Origin: JACCZX01 sp963807155
GTDB taxonomy: Bacteria; Pseudomonadota; Gammaproteobacteria; Burkholderiales; Burkholderiaceae_F
NCBI GenBank assembly: GCA_963807155.1
Contig: CAWEAZ010000025.1
Span: forward strand, 36,386 to 100,385
DNA: 64,000 nt
Reading direction: 5' to 3'
The translations under genes were made by a program, and so were the position numbers. How positions within the stretch are numbered: position 1 is the stretch's first letter; each line of letters begins with the position of its first letter. Positions 47,025 through 56,891 of this stretch are shown piece by piece. Below the pieces are notes generated by a model, which was given only the letters and a program-made list of their open reading frames with translations, had not been told where the DNA came from and searched no databases.

Positions 47025-48053
47025 ATGACGGCTCTTGGCAAAGGCTTGATCGAACGCGACGTGTCGTTGCGCTCGTTCAACACGTTCGGCGTCGAAGCGA
47101 GCGCCGCATTGTTTGCCCGCGTGCGATCTCTTGAAGACTTGCAGCGTGTGTTGACAGACCGCCGCGTCGCCGGCATTCCACTGTTGGTATTGGGTGGCGG
47201 CAGCAATCTGCTTTTCACGCAAGACTTCGATGGTTTGGTTTTGAAGATTGAAATTCCCGGCATGCAGCGTGACGATGACGGCGTGCGCTGGCTGGTGAAG
47301 GTAGGCGCCGGCGAGAACTGGCACGCGATCGTTGAACGATTGATGGATGACGATGTGCCGGGGCTGGAAAACCTGGCGCTGATCCCCGGTTCGGTGGGCG
47401 CCGCGCCGATTCAGAATATTGGCGCCTACGGAGTCGAGCTCGCTGAGCGGTTTGATCGATTGCAGGCGTGGGATGTTGGAACTCAGGCGTTGCAGACGCT
47501 TACTGCAGATGAATGCGGCTTCGGATATCGCGACAGCCTGTTCAAGCGTGCGAACGAATCGCGATTGATCGTTAACGTCACGCTCGCGCTGCCCCGCCAA
47601 TGGGCGCCGGTGACTGGCTACGCCGATGTCGAAAACGAGTTGCGCGATCGAAACATTGCGCAACCGAGGCCGCGCGACGTCTTCAATGCAGTCGTCGCGA
47701 TTCGGCGGCGCAAGTTGCCCGATCCTGCGCAGGTCGGAAACGCAGGCAGCTTTTTCAAGAATCCGGTGATATCGCGCCAGCAGCGCTCGGCGCTGATCGA
47801 GCGTCATCCTTCGCTGGTCAGTTACGACATTGGCGGTGGCCGCTACAAACTTGCCGCCGGCTGGCTGATCGACGCTTGCGGGCTCAAAGGGACGGTGCGC
47901 GGCCAAGCCGCCGTCTACGCAAAACAAGCGCTGGTGCTCGTCAATCTCGGTGGCGCTACTGGTACCGAGATCCTTGCACTGGCGCGCGAGGTGCAGGACG
48001 CTGTGCGGGCGAGGTTCAGCATCGAGCTGGAACCCGAGCCACGGATCATCTGA
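47025..48053 (+). CDS. murB: UDP-N-acetylenolpyruvoylglucosamine reductase
   Basis: 342 residues. FNTFGVEASAALFARVRSLE and PLLVLGGGSNLLFTQDFDGL bind FAD, IPGSVGAAPIQNIGAYGVEL the phosphates, FGYRDSLFK the substrate Arg, GNAGSFFKNP has the catalytic Ser, and LEPEPRII the final Glu. This is the type I MurB that makes UDP-MurNAc for peptidoglycan. Confidence 0.96.
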   Translation: MTALGKGLIERDVSLRSFNTFGVEASAALFARVRSLEDLQRVLTDRRVAGIPLLVLGGGSNLLFTQDFDGLVLKIEIPGMQRDDDGVRWLVKVGAGENWHAIVERLMDDDVPGLENLALIPGSVGAAPIQNIGAYGVELAERFDRLQAWDVGTQALQTLTADECGFGYRDSLFKRANESRLIVNVTLALPRQWAPVTGYADVENELRDRNIAQPRPRDVFNAVVAIRRRKLPDPAQVGNAGSFFKNPVISRQQRSALIERHPSLVSYDIGGGRYKLAAGWLIDACGLKGTVRGQAAVYAKQALVLVNLGGATGTEILALAREVQDAVRARFSIELEPEPRII

Positions 48054-48120
48054 CGCACCAGGCTCTGCGCAGCGGCGCCGCTAGACTTCCGCCTGGCCAC
48101 CCTTCGCTAAAGGATCTCGC

Positions 48121-48498
48121 ATGAACAAGGAAATAGTCTCGACAGCTGACGCGCCGTCGGCGATCGGACCTTATTCGCAGGCGGTCAAGACCGGGTTGGT
48201 CGTCTTTACGTCGGGGCAGATCGGACTCGATCCCGCGTCCGGCGAGCTGCGGCAGGATTTCGAGGCGCAGGTGCGGCAGGCGTTCAAGAATCTGGCGGCA
48301 GTCGCGAAGGCAAGCGGCGGCTCGCTCGCGAACGCCGTGAAGTTCACGCTGTTTTTGACTGACCTTGGCCAGTTTGCGAAAGCCAACGCGATCATGGGCG
48401 AGGTGGTGCCGAAGCCCTATCCGGCGCGCTCAACAGTGGGTGTCGCGAGTTTGCCGCGCGGCGCGCAATTCGAAGTCGAAGCGATCCTGGTTCTGTAG
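48121..48498 (+). CDS. ridA: RidA family enamine/imine deaminase
   Basis: 125 residues, preceded by AAAGGA. AIGPYSQAVKTGLVVFTSGQ at the start, NAVKFTLFLTDLGQFAKANA in the middle and PYPARSTVGVASLPRGAQFE, with the catalytic Arg, near the end. It hydrolyses reactive 2-aminoacrylate formed by PLP enzymes. Three bases separate it from recG. Confidence 0.95.
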   Translation: MNKEIVSTADAPSAIGPYSQAVKTGLVVFTSGQIGLDPASGELRQDFEAQVRQAFKNLAAVAKASGGSLANAVKFTLFLTDLGQFAKANAIMGEVVPKPYPARSTVGVASLPRGAQFEVEAILVL

Positions 48499-48501
48499 CC
48501 G

Positions 48502-50568
48502 TTGGCTGCGCGCAAGGTCCGGAGCGAAGCGAACGCTGCATCGAGCAACACGATCGCAGCCCGGCTGGTGCGCGCGGGGCTGATTTCCGATTGGGATTTC
48601 GTTTTGCATTTGCCGCTGCGCTACGAAGACGAAACGCGCATCACACCCATTGCGGATTTGATTGCAGGTAACGAATCGCAAGTCGAGGCCGAAGTGCTCT
48701 CGGCCGATGTCGTGTATCGCGGCAAACGGCAATTGCGCGTCACGGTACGCGACGAGACGGCTCAACTGATGCTGCGCTTTCTCAATTTCTACTCTTCGCA
48801 GATCAAGCAGTTGGCGGTTGGTCGTCGATTTCGCATCTTCGGCCTTGTTCGCGGCGGATTGGCCGGCGCTGAAATGATTCATCCGCGCATGCGAGCGTGC
48901 GACAGCGCTGACCCTTTGCCAAAGTCGTTGACGCCGGTGTACCCATCGCCGGAAGGCGTCCCGCAATCGTGGCTGCGCAAACGAATCGATCGCGCGCTGC
49001 GCGACGTCGACATCGACGACGTGTTGCCCGCAGCGATGCGTGGACGCCATCAATTGGATGGCTTGAGAGAATCAGTTGAGCGCTTGCATCGGCCACCGCC
49101 GGATGCGGATGCGCTTGCACTTCAACAGCGCACCGATCCGGCGTGGCGTCGCCTGATGTTCGATGAATTGCTGGCGCAGCAGCTTGCGTTGCGCGCGGCA
49201 CGCGAGGCGCGCGCCGACCGTCGCGCGCCTGTGCTCGCGGTTCCCGTTGCAACTGAGGGCTCCATCAGCACAACGCTGCGCGCTCAGTTGCCGTTTGAAC
49301 TGACTGCCGCCCAGCATCGCGTATGGGACGAGATCGAACGCGACCTCGCGCGTGCGCAGCCGATGCATCGCCTGTTGCAAGGCGACGTCGGCAGCGGCAA
49401 GACGGTGATTGCGGCGCTGGCCGCCGCACGCGCCATCGAAAATGGATTTCAAGCCGCGCTGATGGCACCGACCGAAATCCTGGCGGAACAGCATTTCCGC
49501 AAAGTCGCCGAATGGTTGGCGCCTGTCGGCGTGAGAATCGAATGGCTCGCGGGGCGTTTGACGCCGAGCGCCAAGCGCGCGGCGCAGGAAGCGATTGCGA
49601 GCGGGCAGGCACAATTAATTGTCGGAACGCATGCGTTGATTCAGGACGCGGTTGCATTTACGCGGCTCGGCTTGGCAATTGTCGACGAGCAACACCGCTT
49701 CGGCGTCGCGCAGCGGCTGGCGCTGCGCGGCGGCGCTGACGGCAATGCACCGCACCTGTTGATGCTCTCGGCAACACCGATTCCCCGTACGTTGGCGATG
49801 AGCTATCTGGCCGATCTCGACGTGTCGGTGATTGATGAATTGCCGCCCGGTCGCAGACCGGTAGTGACCAAGCTGATTTCGACACGCCGCCGTGAAGAAG
49901 TGATGCAGCGGATACGTGCGGATGTGGCAGCCGGGCGCCAGGCGTACTGGGTGTGTCCACTGATCGAATCGAGTGAAGTGCTCGAAGTCGCCGCGGCCAC
50001 CGAAACGTTCGAGCGCATTATGCAAATGCTGCCCGACCTGCGTATCGGATTGCTGCATGGGCAACTGCCGCCAGCAACGAAAACCGGCGTGATGCAGCGC
50101 TTTGAGCAGCGCGAACTTGACGTGCTCGTCGCCACCACCGTGATCGAAGTTGGCGTCGACGTGCCCAACGCAACGCTGATGGTGATTGAACACGCGGAGC
50201 GATTCGGCCTCGCTCAACTGCACCAGCTACGCGGCCGGGTCGGCCGCGGTGGCGATCAGAGTTTTTGCATTCTGATGTTCGAGGAGCCATTATCCGAGCC
50301 CGCGCGCGAACGGCTCAAAGTGATCTATGAGACCAACGATGGCTTCGAAATTGCGCGGCGAGATCTGATGATGCGCGGGCCGGGCGAGTTTCTGGGTGCG
50401 CGCCAGTCCGGAGTGCCTTTGTTGCGGTTTGCCGATCTGCAGCGCGATGCGGAGCTCGTCGAACAGGCGCGCGCCGCCGCAACCGAGCTGCTCGTGGAGA
50501 ATCCAGAGGTGGCGCGTCAACATGTACAACGCTGGTACGCGGCCTCGAACGAATTTTTGACTGCATGA
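48502..50568 (+). CDS. recG: ATP-dependent DNA helicase RecG
   Basis: 688 residues with a TTG start at 48502, three bases after ridA. Wedge domain (FVLHLPLRYEDETRITPIAD, LTPVYPSPEGVPQSWLRKRI), helicase motif I LLQGDVGSGKTVIAALAAAR, motif II DEQHRFGVAQRL, motif III LMLSATPIPRTLAMSYLADL, motif VI QLRGRVGRGG and the C-terminal GPGEFLGARQSGVPLLRFAD. It remodels stalled forks and Holliday junctions. oxyR follows ten bases later. Confidence 0.96.
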   Translation: MAARKVRSEANAASSNTIAARLVRAGLISDWDFVLHLPLRYEDETRITPIADLIAGNESQVEAEVLSADVVYRGKRQLRVTVRDETAQLMLRFLNFYSSQIKQLAVGRRFRIFGLVRGGLAGAEMIHPRMRACDSADPLPKSLTPVYPSPEGVPQSWLRKRIDRALRDVDIDDVLPAAMRGRHQLDGLRESVERLHRPPPDADALALQQRTDPAWRRLMFDELLAQQLALRAAREARADRRAPVLAVPVATEGSISTTLRAQLPFELTAAQHRVWDEIERDLARAQPMHRLLQGDVGSGKTVIAALAAARAIENGFQAALMAPTEILAEQHFRKVAEWLAPVGVRIEWLAGRLTPSAKRAAQEAIASGQAQLIVGTHALIQDAVAFTRLGLAIVDEQHRFGVAQRLALRGGADGNAPHLLMLSATPIPRTLAMSYLADLDVSVIDELPPGRRPVVTKLISTRRREEVMQRIRADVAAGRQAYWVCPLIESSEVLEVAAATETFERIMQMLPDLRIGLLHGQLPPATKTGVMQRFEQRELDVLVATTVIEVGVDVPNATLMVIEHAERFGLAQLHQLRGRVGRGGDQSFCILMFEEPLSEPARERLKVIYETNDGFEIARRDLMMRGPGEFLGARQSGVPLLRFADLQRDAELVEQARAAATELLVENPEVARQHVQRWYAASNEFLTA

Positions 50569-50578
50569 CGTCCCACCC

Positions 50579-51527
50579 ATGACATTGACAGAACTCCGCT
50601 ACGTTGTGGCTGTCGCTCGCGAGCGGCATTTCGGCCGTGCAGCGGATGCCTGCTTCGTTAGCCAGCCCACCTTGTCGGTCGCAATCAAGAAGCTCGAAGA
50701 TGAATTGGGAACACAGATCTTCGAGCGCCGAACCAACGATGTGACGATGACACCGGCTGGCGAGCGCATCGTCGGCCAGGCGCAGCGCACGCTGGATGAA
50801 GCCGGCCGCATCAAGGAAATCGCTCGGCAGGGCAAGGATCCGTTGTCGGGTCCTCTTCGGCTTGGCGTGATTTATACGATCGGCCCGTACCTGTTACCGG
50901 CACTGGTTCGGCAATTGCTAAAAGACGCGCCGCAAATGCCTTTGCTGTTGACCGAAAACTTCACGGTCAAACTGGTTGACCTGCTGAAAAACGGGGAGAT
51001 CGACGTCGCGATCATGGCGTTACCGCTGCCCGAAGCGGGACTCGTGCTGCAGCCGGTTTACGACGAGCCGTTCGTGATCGCCGTTCCGCGCCTGCATCCA
51101 TGGTCGAAGCGAAAAGCGGTTCCGAGCGAGGACCTGAAAAAGGAAACGATGTTGCTGCTCGGGACCGGGCATTGCTTCCGGGATCAGGTCCTTGAAGTGT
51201 GCCCGGAGTTATCGCGTTTCTCGTCTTCTGCTGAAGGAATTCAGAAGACCTTCGAGGGATCGTCGCTGGAAACGATCCGTCACATGGTCGGGTTCCGGAC
51301 TTGGAGTGACCGTGTTGCCGATGACCTCGATTCCCGACAAACCGCCACGCGATTCACTGTTGACCTACATCCCATTCAAGCCGCCCGCACCGGATCGTCG
51401 CGTCGTACTGGCATGGCGAAAATCATTCACGCGGGCACCGGCAATCGAAGCGCTGCGGCAAGCCGTATTGAAATGTGAGTTGAACGGCGTGACCCACCTT
51501 CCCGATGCGCGCACCGAAACGTGGTAA
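50579..51527 (+). CDS. oxyR: Peroxide-sensing LysR regulator OxyR, one frameshift
   Basis: 315 residues after repair. N-terminal helix-turn-helix (AADACFVSQPTLSVAIKKLE) and a substrate-binding domain with the redox Cys pair in LGTGHCFRDQVLEVCPEL, the same spacing as Cys199-Cys208 of E. coli OxyR. The frame breaks at GGG 51290-51292; removing one G gives IRHMVGSGLGVTVLPMTS, and the length is one over a multiple of three. It activates peroxide-defence genes; the next gene downstream is dps, a typical OxyR target. Confidence 0.94.
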
Positions 51528-51535
51528 GTGAGATC

Positions 51536-51567
51536 GCCTATCGGTGCTTTTGAATTTGACGATTGGC
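51536..51567. promoter_or_regulatory. Imperfect inverted repeat upstream of dps, candidate OxyR site
   Basis: GCCTATCG and CGATTGGC form an eight-base inverted repeat with one mismatch and a 16-base spacer, between the oxyR stop and the dps start. OxyR binds extended, loosely conserved ATAG/CTAT-type repeats, and the left arm contains CTAT. No promoter elements were firmly identified. This is a guess from position and symmetry. Confidence 0.3.
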
Positions 51568-51626
51568 AATCAAGTGGCCGCGTCACTAACATTCCGCTTC
51601 GAGCAAGAAATCAGCAGGAGGACCAA

Positions 51627-52137
51627 ATGGCCCGCAAGAACAAGACGGATGTGCGCACGAATGGCGCGCCCTTTATCGATATCGGCATTCCGGACTAGAG
51701 ATCGCGAAAGAATCGCTTTGGGACTATCGCGCGTGCTCGCCGACACGTACGGTCTCTATCTGAAGACGCATAGCTTCCATTGGAACGTCGAAGGCCCGAT
51801 GTTCAATACGCTGCACTTGATGTTCATGGAGCAGTACACCGAGCTGTGGAACGCGCTCGACGACATCGCCGAACGCATTCGCTCTTTCGGATATCCCGCC
51901 CCCGGCACCAACACGCAATTCGCCAAGCTCACGTCGATCGACGAGACCGACGGTGTGCCCGAAGCGATGGAAATGGTGCGGTTGCTGACGAAGGGGCATG
52001 AGGCAGTTGCGCGCACCGCGCGCGACGTGCTGCCCGCAGCGGACAAAGGCGGCGACGAGTCAACGACCGACCTGCTGACGCAGCGGCTTCAGGTCCACGA
52101 AAAGACGGCGTGGATGCTTAGGAGCATGCTCAAGTAG
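51627..52137 (+). CDS. dps: DNA-protecting ferritin-like protein Dps, one frameshift
   Basis: 169 residues after repair, ATG 51627 preceded by AGGAGGA. The N-terminus (MARKNKTDVRTNGAPFIDIG) is in one frame and the body in another; deleting one T near 51698 gives GIPDRDRERIALGLSRVLAD. LKTHSFHWNVEGPMFNTLHL and MEQYTELWNALDDIAERIR hold the His, Asp and Glu of the inter-subunit ferroxidase site. Dps binds DNA and stores iron under peroxide stress. Its stop overlaps the convergent glcF end by eight bases. Confidence 0.93.
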
Positions 52138-53371
52138 CTTGTAGCCGCTCGTCCAGCCACTCGATCCAGTGCATTACTCGCGTCGTGGTCCCCGTGGCCA
52201 GGTGCGTGATGCATCCGATATTCGCCGACAGAATCACATCGGGCTTCGCCGCTTGCAAGATGCCCGAGCTTGCGATCGCGCAACTGGTAGGCAAGCTCGG
52301 GTTGCAACACCGAATACGTCCCGGCCGAGCCGCAGCACATGTGGCTTTCGGCGAACGGCGCGACCTTGGCGCCAAGTGATGCGAGCAGATTTTCGACTGC
52401 GCCGCGAATTTGCTGTCCGTGTTGCAGCGTACAGGGCGGATGAAAGACGACCCGGTTATTTAGCGCCGGCCTGATACTTGTTTGCAACTCGGCCGGCGAA
52501 CGACGGCAGGAATTCCGCAACGTCTTTCGTCATTTCGCTGATTCGCCGTGCCTTGGTCGCGTACTTCGGATCGCGCGCGAGCAGGTAGCCATACTCCTTG
52601 ACCTGCACGCCGCAGCCGCTGGCGTTCATCAAAATTGCGGCGATTCCATCTTCCTCTGCGTGTTGGACATACGGCCACCACGCATCGATATTGCGTCGAG
52701 CATCGGCGAGTCCGCCGTCGTGATCGTTCAAGTGATAGCGAATCGCGCCGCAACACCCGGCCGCCGCTGGCCGTAACGTTTCGATGCCGCAGGGCATCGA
52801 GCACGCGCGCCGTCGCGGTATTGATGTTCGGCGCCATCGACGGCTGCACGCAGCCTTCGAGCAGCAACACTTTGCGTGGGTGAGAACCTGAAGGCCAGTG
52901 TCCCGCTTGTTGTCGCGGCGGCACCTTGGTCTGCAAAGTTTGAGGCAACAATGGCCGCACCATCTGCCCGATTCGCATCGCCGGGCCGAACAACGGACTG
53001 GTGACGCCTTCCTTTAGTGCGATGCGAGCGAGGCGGTCGCCCGCCGGGCGGGGAACGTGGTCATCGACGATCTTGCGTCCGATATCGACCAAGCGCCCAT
53101 ATTTCACACCCGAAGGACACGTGGTCTCGCAGTTGCGGCACGTCAGACATCGATCCAGATGCAGCTGGGTTTTGGCGGTGACTTCATGACCTTCGAGAAC
53201 CTGCTTGATCAGATAGATGCGTCCGCGCGGTCCGTCGAGCTCGTCACCAAGCAGCTGATACGTCGGGCACGTGGCCGTGCAGAAGCCACAATGCACGCAC
53301 TTGCGCAGGATCGAGTCCGCCTCCTTGCCTTCGGGCGTGTCCTTGATGAAATCGGCGAGCGCAGTTTGCAT
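52130..53371 (-). CDS. glcF: Glycolate oxidase iron-sulfur subunit, three frameshifts
   Basis: About 412 residues after repair. Two 4Fe-4S motifs, KCVHCGFCTATCPTYQLLGD and RCLTCRNCETTCPSGVKYGR, then two CCG-type domains (LRPAAAGCCGAIRYHLND; ESHMCCGSAGTYSVLQPE) and the end SANIGCITHLATGTTTRVMH. Breaks near 52793, 52493 and 52264 each carry one extra base, consistent with the length being an exact multiple of three. It passes electrons from GlcD/GlcE to the quinone pool. It starts one base before the glcE stop region ends, in the order glcD-glcE-glcF. Confidence 0.93.
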
Positions 53372-54450
53372 CTACAGGTCTGAATACATCCGGCCCGGAT
53401 TGAAAACGCCCGCCGGATCAAATTCCCGTCTTCAATCGCTGATGTATCTGCGCAAGCGCCGGTGCGAGTGGATGAAAGACATCGTTACGAGCATGCTGGC
53501 GAAACGCGGTCGCGTGTCCACCCGCTGCTTGTACCTTCGCGCGAATTTCGGCCGCCGGTGAGGTCGACCAGATCCAGCGCTGCGCGCCACGCCATTCGAT
53601 TAGCGTCGCGCCCAGGTTTAATGGCGTCGTCGTGGGCGGAACCGAAAGTCTCCACAACGTTCCGCCATCCGCGCGTTTGAAGAAGCCATGCGTCTGCTCG
53701 CGAAGCGTCATCCAGAACGTCGTGCCGTCTGCCACCACGTCGCCACCCAGCTTTTCCTGCGCGGCACGTACACCCGCGGTGGCCCCCGACAAACGAACCG
53801 TCAGCGCGCCGTCGGACCATGCGGTTGCGGAAATCGGCCAAGGCTGTCCGGCCCATTCGTTGGTGCGGCGGACCGCATCGGCTTCCGGTCAGCTCGAATC
53901 GCAGCGTTTGCTCTGTCGCCGGAAGCGGCGTGACTTTCAGCGAGACATCGAGAATCATGCCGAGAGTTCCGAGCGAGCCCGCAAGCGCGCGCGATACGTC
54001 GTAACCGGCAACGTTCTTCATCACATTGCCGCCGAAGGTCAGCACGTCCGCGCGCCCGTCCAGCAGCGTTGCACCCAGCACGAAGTCGCGAATCGATCCT
54101 GCTGCCATCCGCCGCGGTCCGGCTAGACCGCATGCAACGGCGCCGCCCAGTGTCGCTGTTGCGCCGAAGTGCGGCGGCTCGAACGCGAACATCTGATTGT
54201 GCTGCGCCAGGGTGGCTTCGACCTCGGCTAGCGGCGTACCGCTGCACGCGGTGATCACCAGCTCGGTCGGCTCGTAGTCGATGACTCCGCAATAAGCTCG
54301 CGGATCGAGCACTTCGTGTGCAGCGCGAGCGGCGTGTCCGTAGAAGTCCTTGGTGCCGCCTGCGCGAATCACGAGCGGAGTTTGAGCGGCGATGGCGGAG
54401 CGAACGCGCTCTTGCAATGAGCGCACCACGTCGTTTGACGCAACGGCCAT
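53372..54450 (-). CDS. glcE: Glycolate oxidase FAD-binding subunit, two frameshifts
   Basis: About 358 residues after repair, ATG 54450 overlapping the glcD stop (TGATG). TPLVIRAGGTKDFYGHAA, FEPPHFGATATLGGAVACGL and GGNVMKNVAGYDVSRALAGS form the FAD-binding PCMH fold. Extra Gs near 53889 and 53425 break the frame; after repair the protein ends FDPAGVFNPGRMYSDL. The length is two over a multiple of three, as expected for two insertions. It works with GlcD and GlcF to oxidise glycolate to glyoxylate. Confidence 0.92.
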
Positions 54451-55988
54451 CAAAAGCGCGGCAGATCGGGAAAGTTGAGTTGCCCGCCGTGCACGTGCAT
54501 CTTGCCGTACTCGGCGCAGCGCGTCAGCGTCGGAATCGCTTTGCCAGGATTCAGCAATCCAGCAGGATCGAATGCGCGCTTGACCGCGAAAAAAGATTCG
54601 AGCGTGGCCGAATCGAACTGCTGGCACATCTGATGGATTTTCTCGACGCCGACACCATGCTCGCCGGTTACGGTGCCACCGACGGCAATCGACAGCTCGA
54701 GAATTTCGAATCCAAATTGCTCGGCGCGCATCACCGAGTCCGGATCGTTGCAGTCGAACATGATCAGCGGGTGCAGGTTGCCATCGCCGGCATGAAACAC
54801 ATTGGCGCAGCGCAAGCCGTACTTTGCTTCCATCGCAACGATCGCCTTCAGCACTTCGCCGAGGCGCTTGCGCGGAATCGTTCCATCCATGCAGTAGTAG
54901 TCGGGCGAGACCCTGCCCACCGCCGGAAACGCTGCCTTGCGCCCCGCCCAAAAGCGATTCCGCTCGGCATCCGACTGCGACACCTCGAGCCGCGTCGCGC
55001 CATTCGCTCTGAGCACCGCTTCGATGCGCGCGATCTCCTCATCGACTTCCTCGCGCGTGCCGTCCGATTCAACAAGCAGTATCGATTCCGCATTCAAGTC
55101 GTAACCGGCATTGACGAACGGCTCAACGGCGGCAACTGCCGGCCGGTCCATCATTTCCATGCCGGCCGGGATAATGCCGGCGGCAATCACTGCGGCGACA
55201 GCATCGCCTCCTTTGCCAACGTCGTCGAACGATGCCATCACGACTTGCTGACGGACCGGCTTCGGCAACAGCTTCACCGTCGCCTCGGTCGTGATCAGCA
55301 ACATGCCTTCCGAGCCGATGACCAGCGACAGCAAGTCAAGACCGGGCGAGTCGAATGCTTCGGAGCCGATTTCAATGATTTCGCCTTCGATCGTCACCCC
55401 GCGTACACGCAGCACGTTGTGCAACGTCAGGCCGTACTTCAGGCAATGCACGCCGCCCGAATTCTCTGCAATGTTGCCGCCGATCGTGCATGCGATCTGA
55501 CTCGACGGATCCGGCGCGTAGTACAAGCCGAGATGCGCGACCGCTTCCGAAATTGCAAGGTTGCGAACTCCCGGCTGCACGACAGCAGTGCACGCGAGCG
55601 GATCGATTTTCAGAATCCGGTTGAATTTCGCGAGAGACAGCAACACGCCACGTCCGTGCGGTAGTGCGCCGCCCGACAGTCCAGTGCCCGCGCCCCGCGG
55701 CACGATGGGCACCTGCATCTCGTAGCAAACGCGCGCGATGCGTGCGACTTGGTCTTCGGTTTCGGGTAGAGCGACGATCATCGGCAGTTGCCGATACATC
55801 GTCAGTCCGTCGCATTCGTAGGGCCGCGTATCTTCTTCGCGCCAGAGTACGCAGCGTTCGGGCAGGAAGGATTTCAGCGCAGCGACTACGGCGCGCTGCC
55901 GATCAACGTCAATGGCGCCTGTGCCTTCGAGCGGAATGCGCTCCGCGAGCAGCTGTGGGGCGTGCGGTTGTGGCAGTGGTGCGTTCAT
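54450..55988 (-). CDS. glcD: Glycolate oxidase FAD-linked subunit
   Basis: 512 residues from ATG 55988; the upstream open frame is not protein-like. PCMH FAD-binding segment PIVPRGAGTGLSGGALPHGR, CTIGGNIAENSGGVHCLKYG, then the FAD-oxidase C-terminal domain with NVFHAGDGNLHPLIMFD and VTGEHGVGVEKIHQM, including the catalytic His. It starts the glcDEF operon. No glcC regulator is next to it; the divergent neighbour is a phosphodiesterase 110 bases away. Confidence 0.95.
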   Translation of the reverse strand: MNAPLPQPHAPQLLAERIPLEGTGAIDVDRQRAVVAALKSFLPERCVLWREEDTRPYECDGLTMYRQLPMIVALPETEDQVARIARVCYEMQVPIVPRGAGTGLSGGALPHGRGVLLSLAKFNRILKIDPLACTAVVQPGVRNLAISEAVAHLGLYYAPDPSSQIACTIGGNIAENSGGVHCLKYGLTLHNVLRVRGVTIEGEIIEIGSEAFDSPGLDLLSLVIGSEGMLLITTEATVKLLPKPVRQQVVMASFDDVGKGGDAVAAVIAAGIIPAGMEMMDRPAVAAVEPFVNAGYDLNAESILLVESDGTREEVDEEIARIEAVLRANGATRLEVSQSDAERNRFWAGRKAAFPAVGRVSPDYYCMDGTIPRKRLGEVLKAIVAMEAKYGLRCANVFHAGDGNLHPLIMFDCNDPDSVMRAEQFGFEILELSIAVGGTVTGEHGVGVEKIHQMCQQFDSATLESFFAVKRAFDPAGLLNPGKAIPTLTRCAEYGKMHVHGGQLNFPDLPRF

Positions 55989-56098
55989 TTTTCGCAAGGT
56001 ATCACGGGCGGTCGCTTTGCCATGCTCCTCGGCGCCCTTACGTTCGAGCGTCTTCTCGTTCCATTGCGGCCATCCCAGCATCCGCTACGCTCTGCGTA

Positions 56099-56891
56099 AT
56101 GCTGCTCTGCCAGATTAGTGATCCGCACGTTGTTCCTGAGGGCGCTCTTGCCTATGGCAGAGTCGACACGGGACGCATGCTGCAGCGTTGCGTACACAAG
56201 ATCCTTGCGCTGCCTCGCTTGCCAGACGCAGTCGTCGCTACCGGCGATCTCACAGATGACGGCACCGTGGAGGAATACGAGCGTCTGGCGGAGTTGCTTG
56301 CGCCGTTGCCAATGCCGGTCTATCTGGTCGCTGGCAATCATGATGATCGGCGTGCGCTCCGGCATGTTTTTCCGAAGCACGCCGACCCAATTGGGGTGAA
56401 CGGCTTCCTGCAGTACGCCGTCGAGGATTTCGACGTGCGGCTGGTGGTGCTCGACACGACGGTGCCGGGACAGCCGGGCGGCCAATTGTGCGCACAGCGG
56501 CTGGCGTGGCTGGACCGTACGCTGCGGGAATCGGACCGCCCGACCATCATCGCGCAGCATCACCCGCCGTTCGTAACCGGCCTTTCGATCATGGATCACA
56601 TGAGTCTTGCCGACCCCGAAGCCGAAGCTGCGGTCGTCGCGTCGGCACGCACACGTCCAATGCATCATCAGCGGCCACTTTCACCGAACGATTCAGGCGC
56701 GCTTTGCCGGTACGGTCGCCTCGGTGTGTCCGAGCACCGCGCATCAACTGAAGCTCGACCTGACGCCCGGCGCCGACATTCAATTCACGCTTGAGCCGTC
56801 GGGCTTTCAGTTGCATCTGTGGAACGGAAAGCAGATCGTCACGCACACGACGCCGGTAGAAGACTTTCCGACGTGGGGCTCGCGCGGTTAA
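56099..56891 (+). CDS. Calcineurin-like phosphodiesterase, CpdA-like, one frameshift
   Basis: 263 residues after repair. The five metallophosphoesterase motifs are present: QISDPHVV, VATGDLTDDG, LVAGNHDDRRAL, IIAQHHPPFVTG and, after the break near 56643, CIISGHFHRTIQARFAG. One extra base there explains the length of one over a multiple of three. The layout matches class III cyclic-nucleotide phosphodiesterases (CpdA), which hydrolyse cAMP. The stop overlaps the start of the adenylate cyclase gene (TAATG), so the two would be made together. Substrate is inferred, not shown. Confidence 0.85.

Noticed and set aside
46974..47927. Long upstream extension of the yajQ frame
   Set aside because: It is antisense to murB; YajQ homology starts at MPSFDVV.
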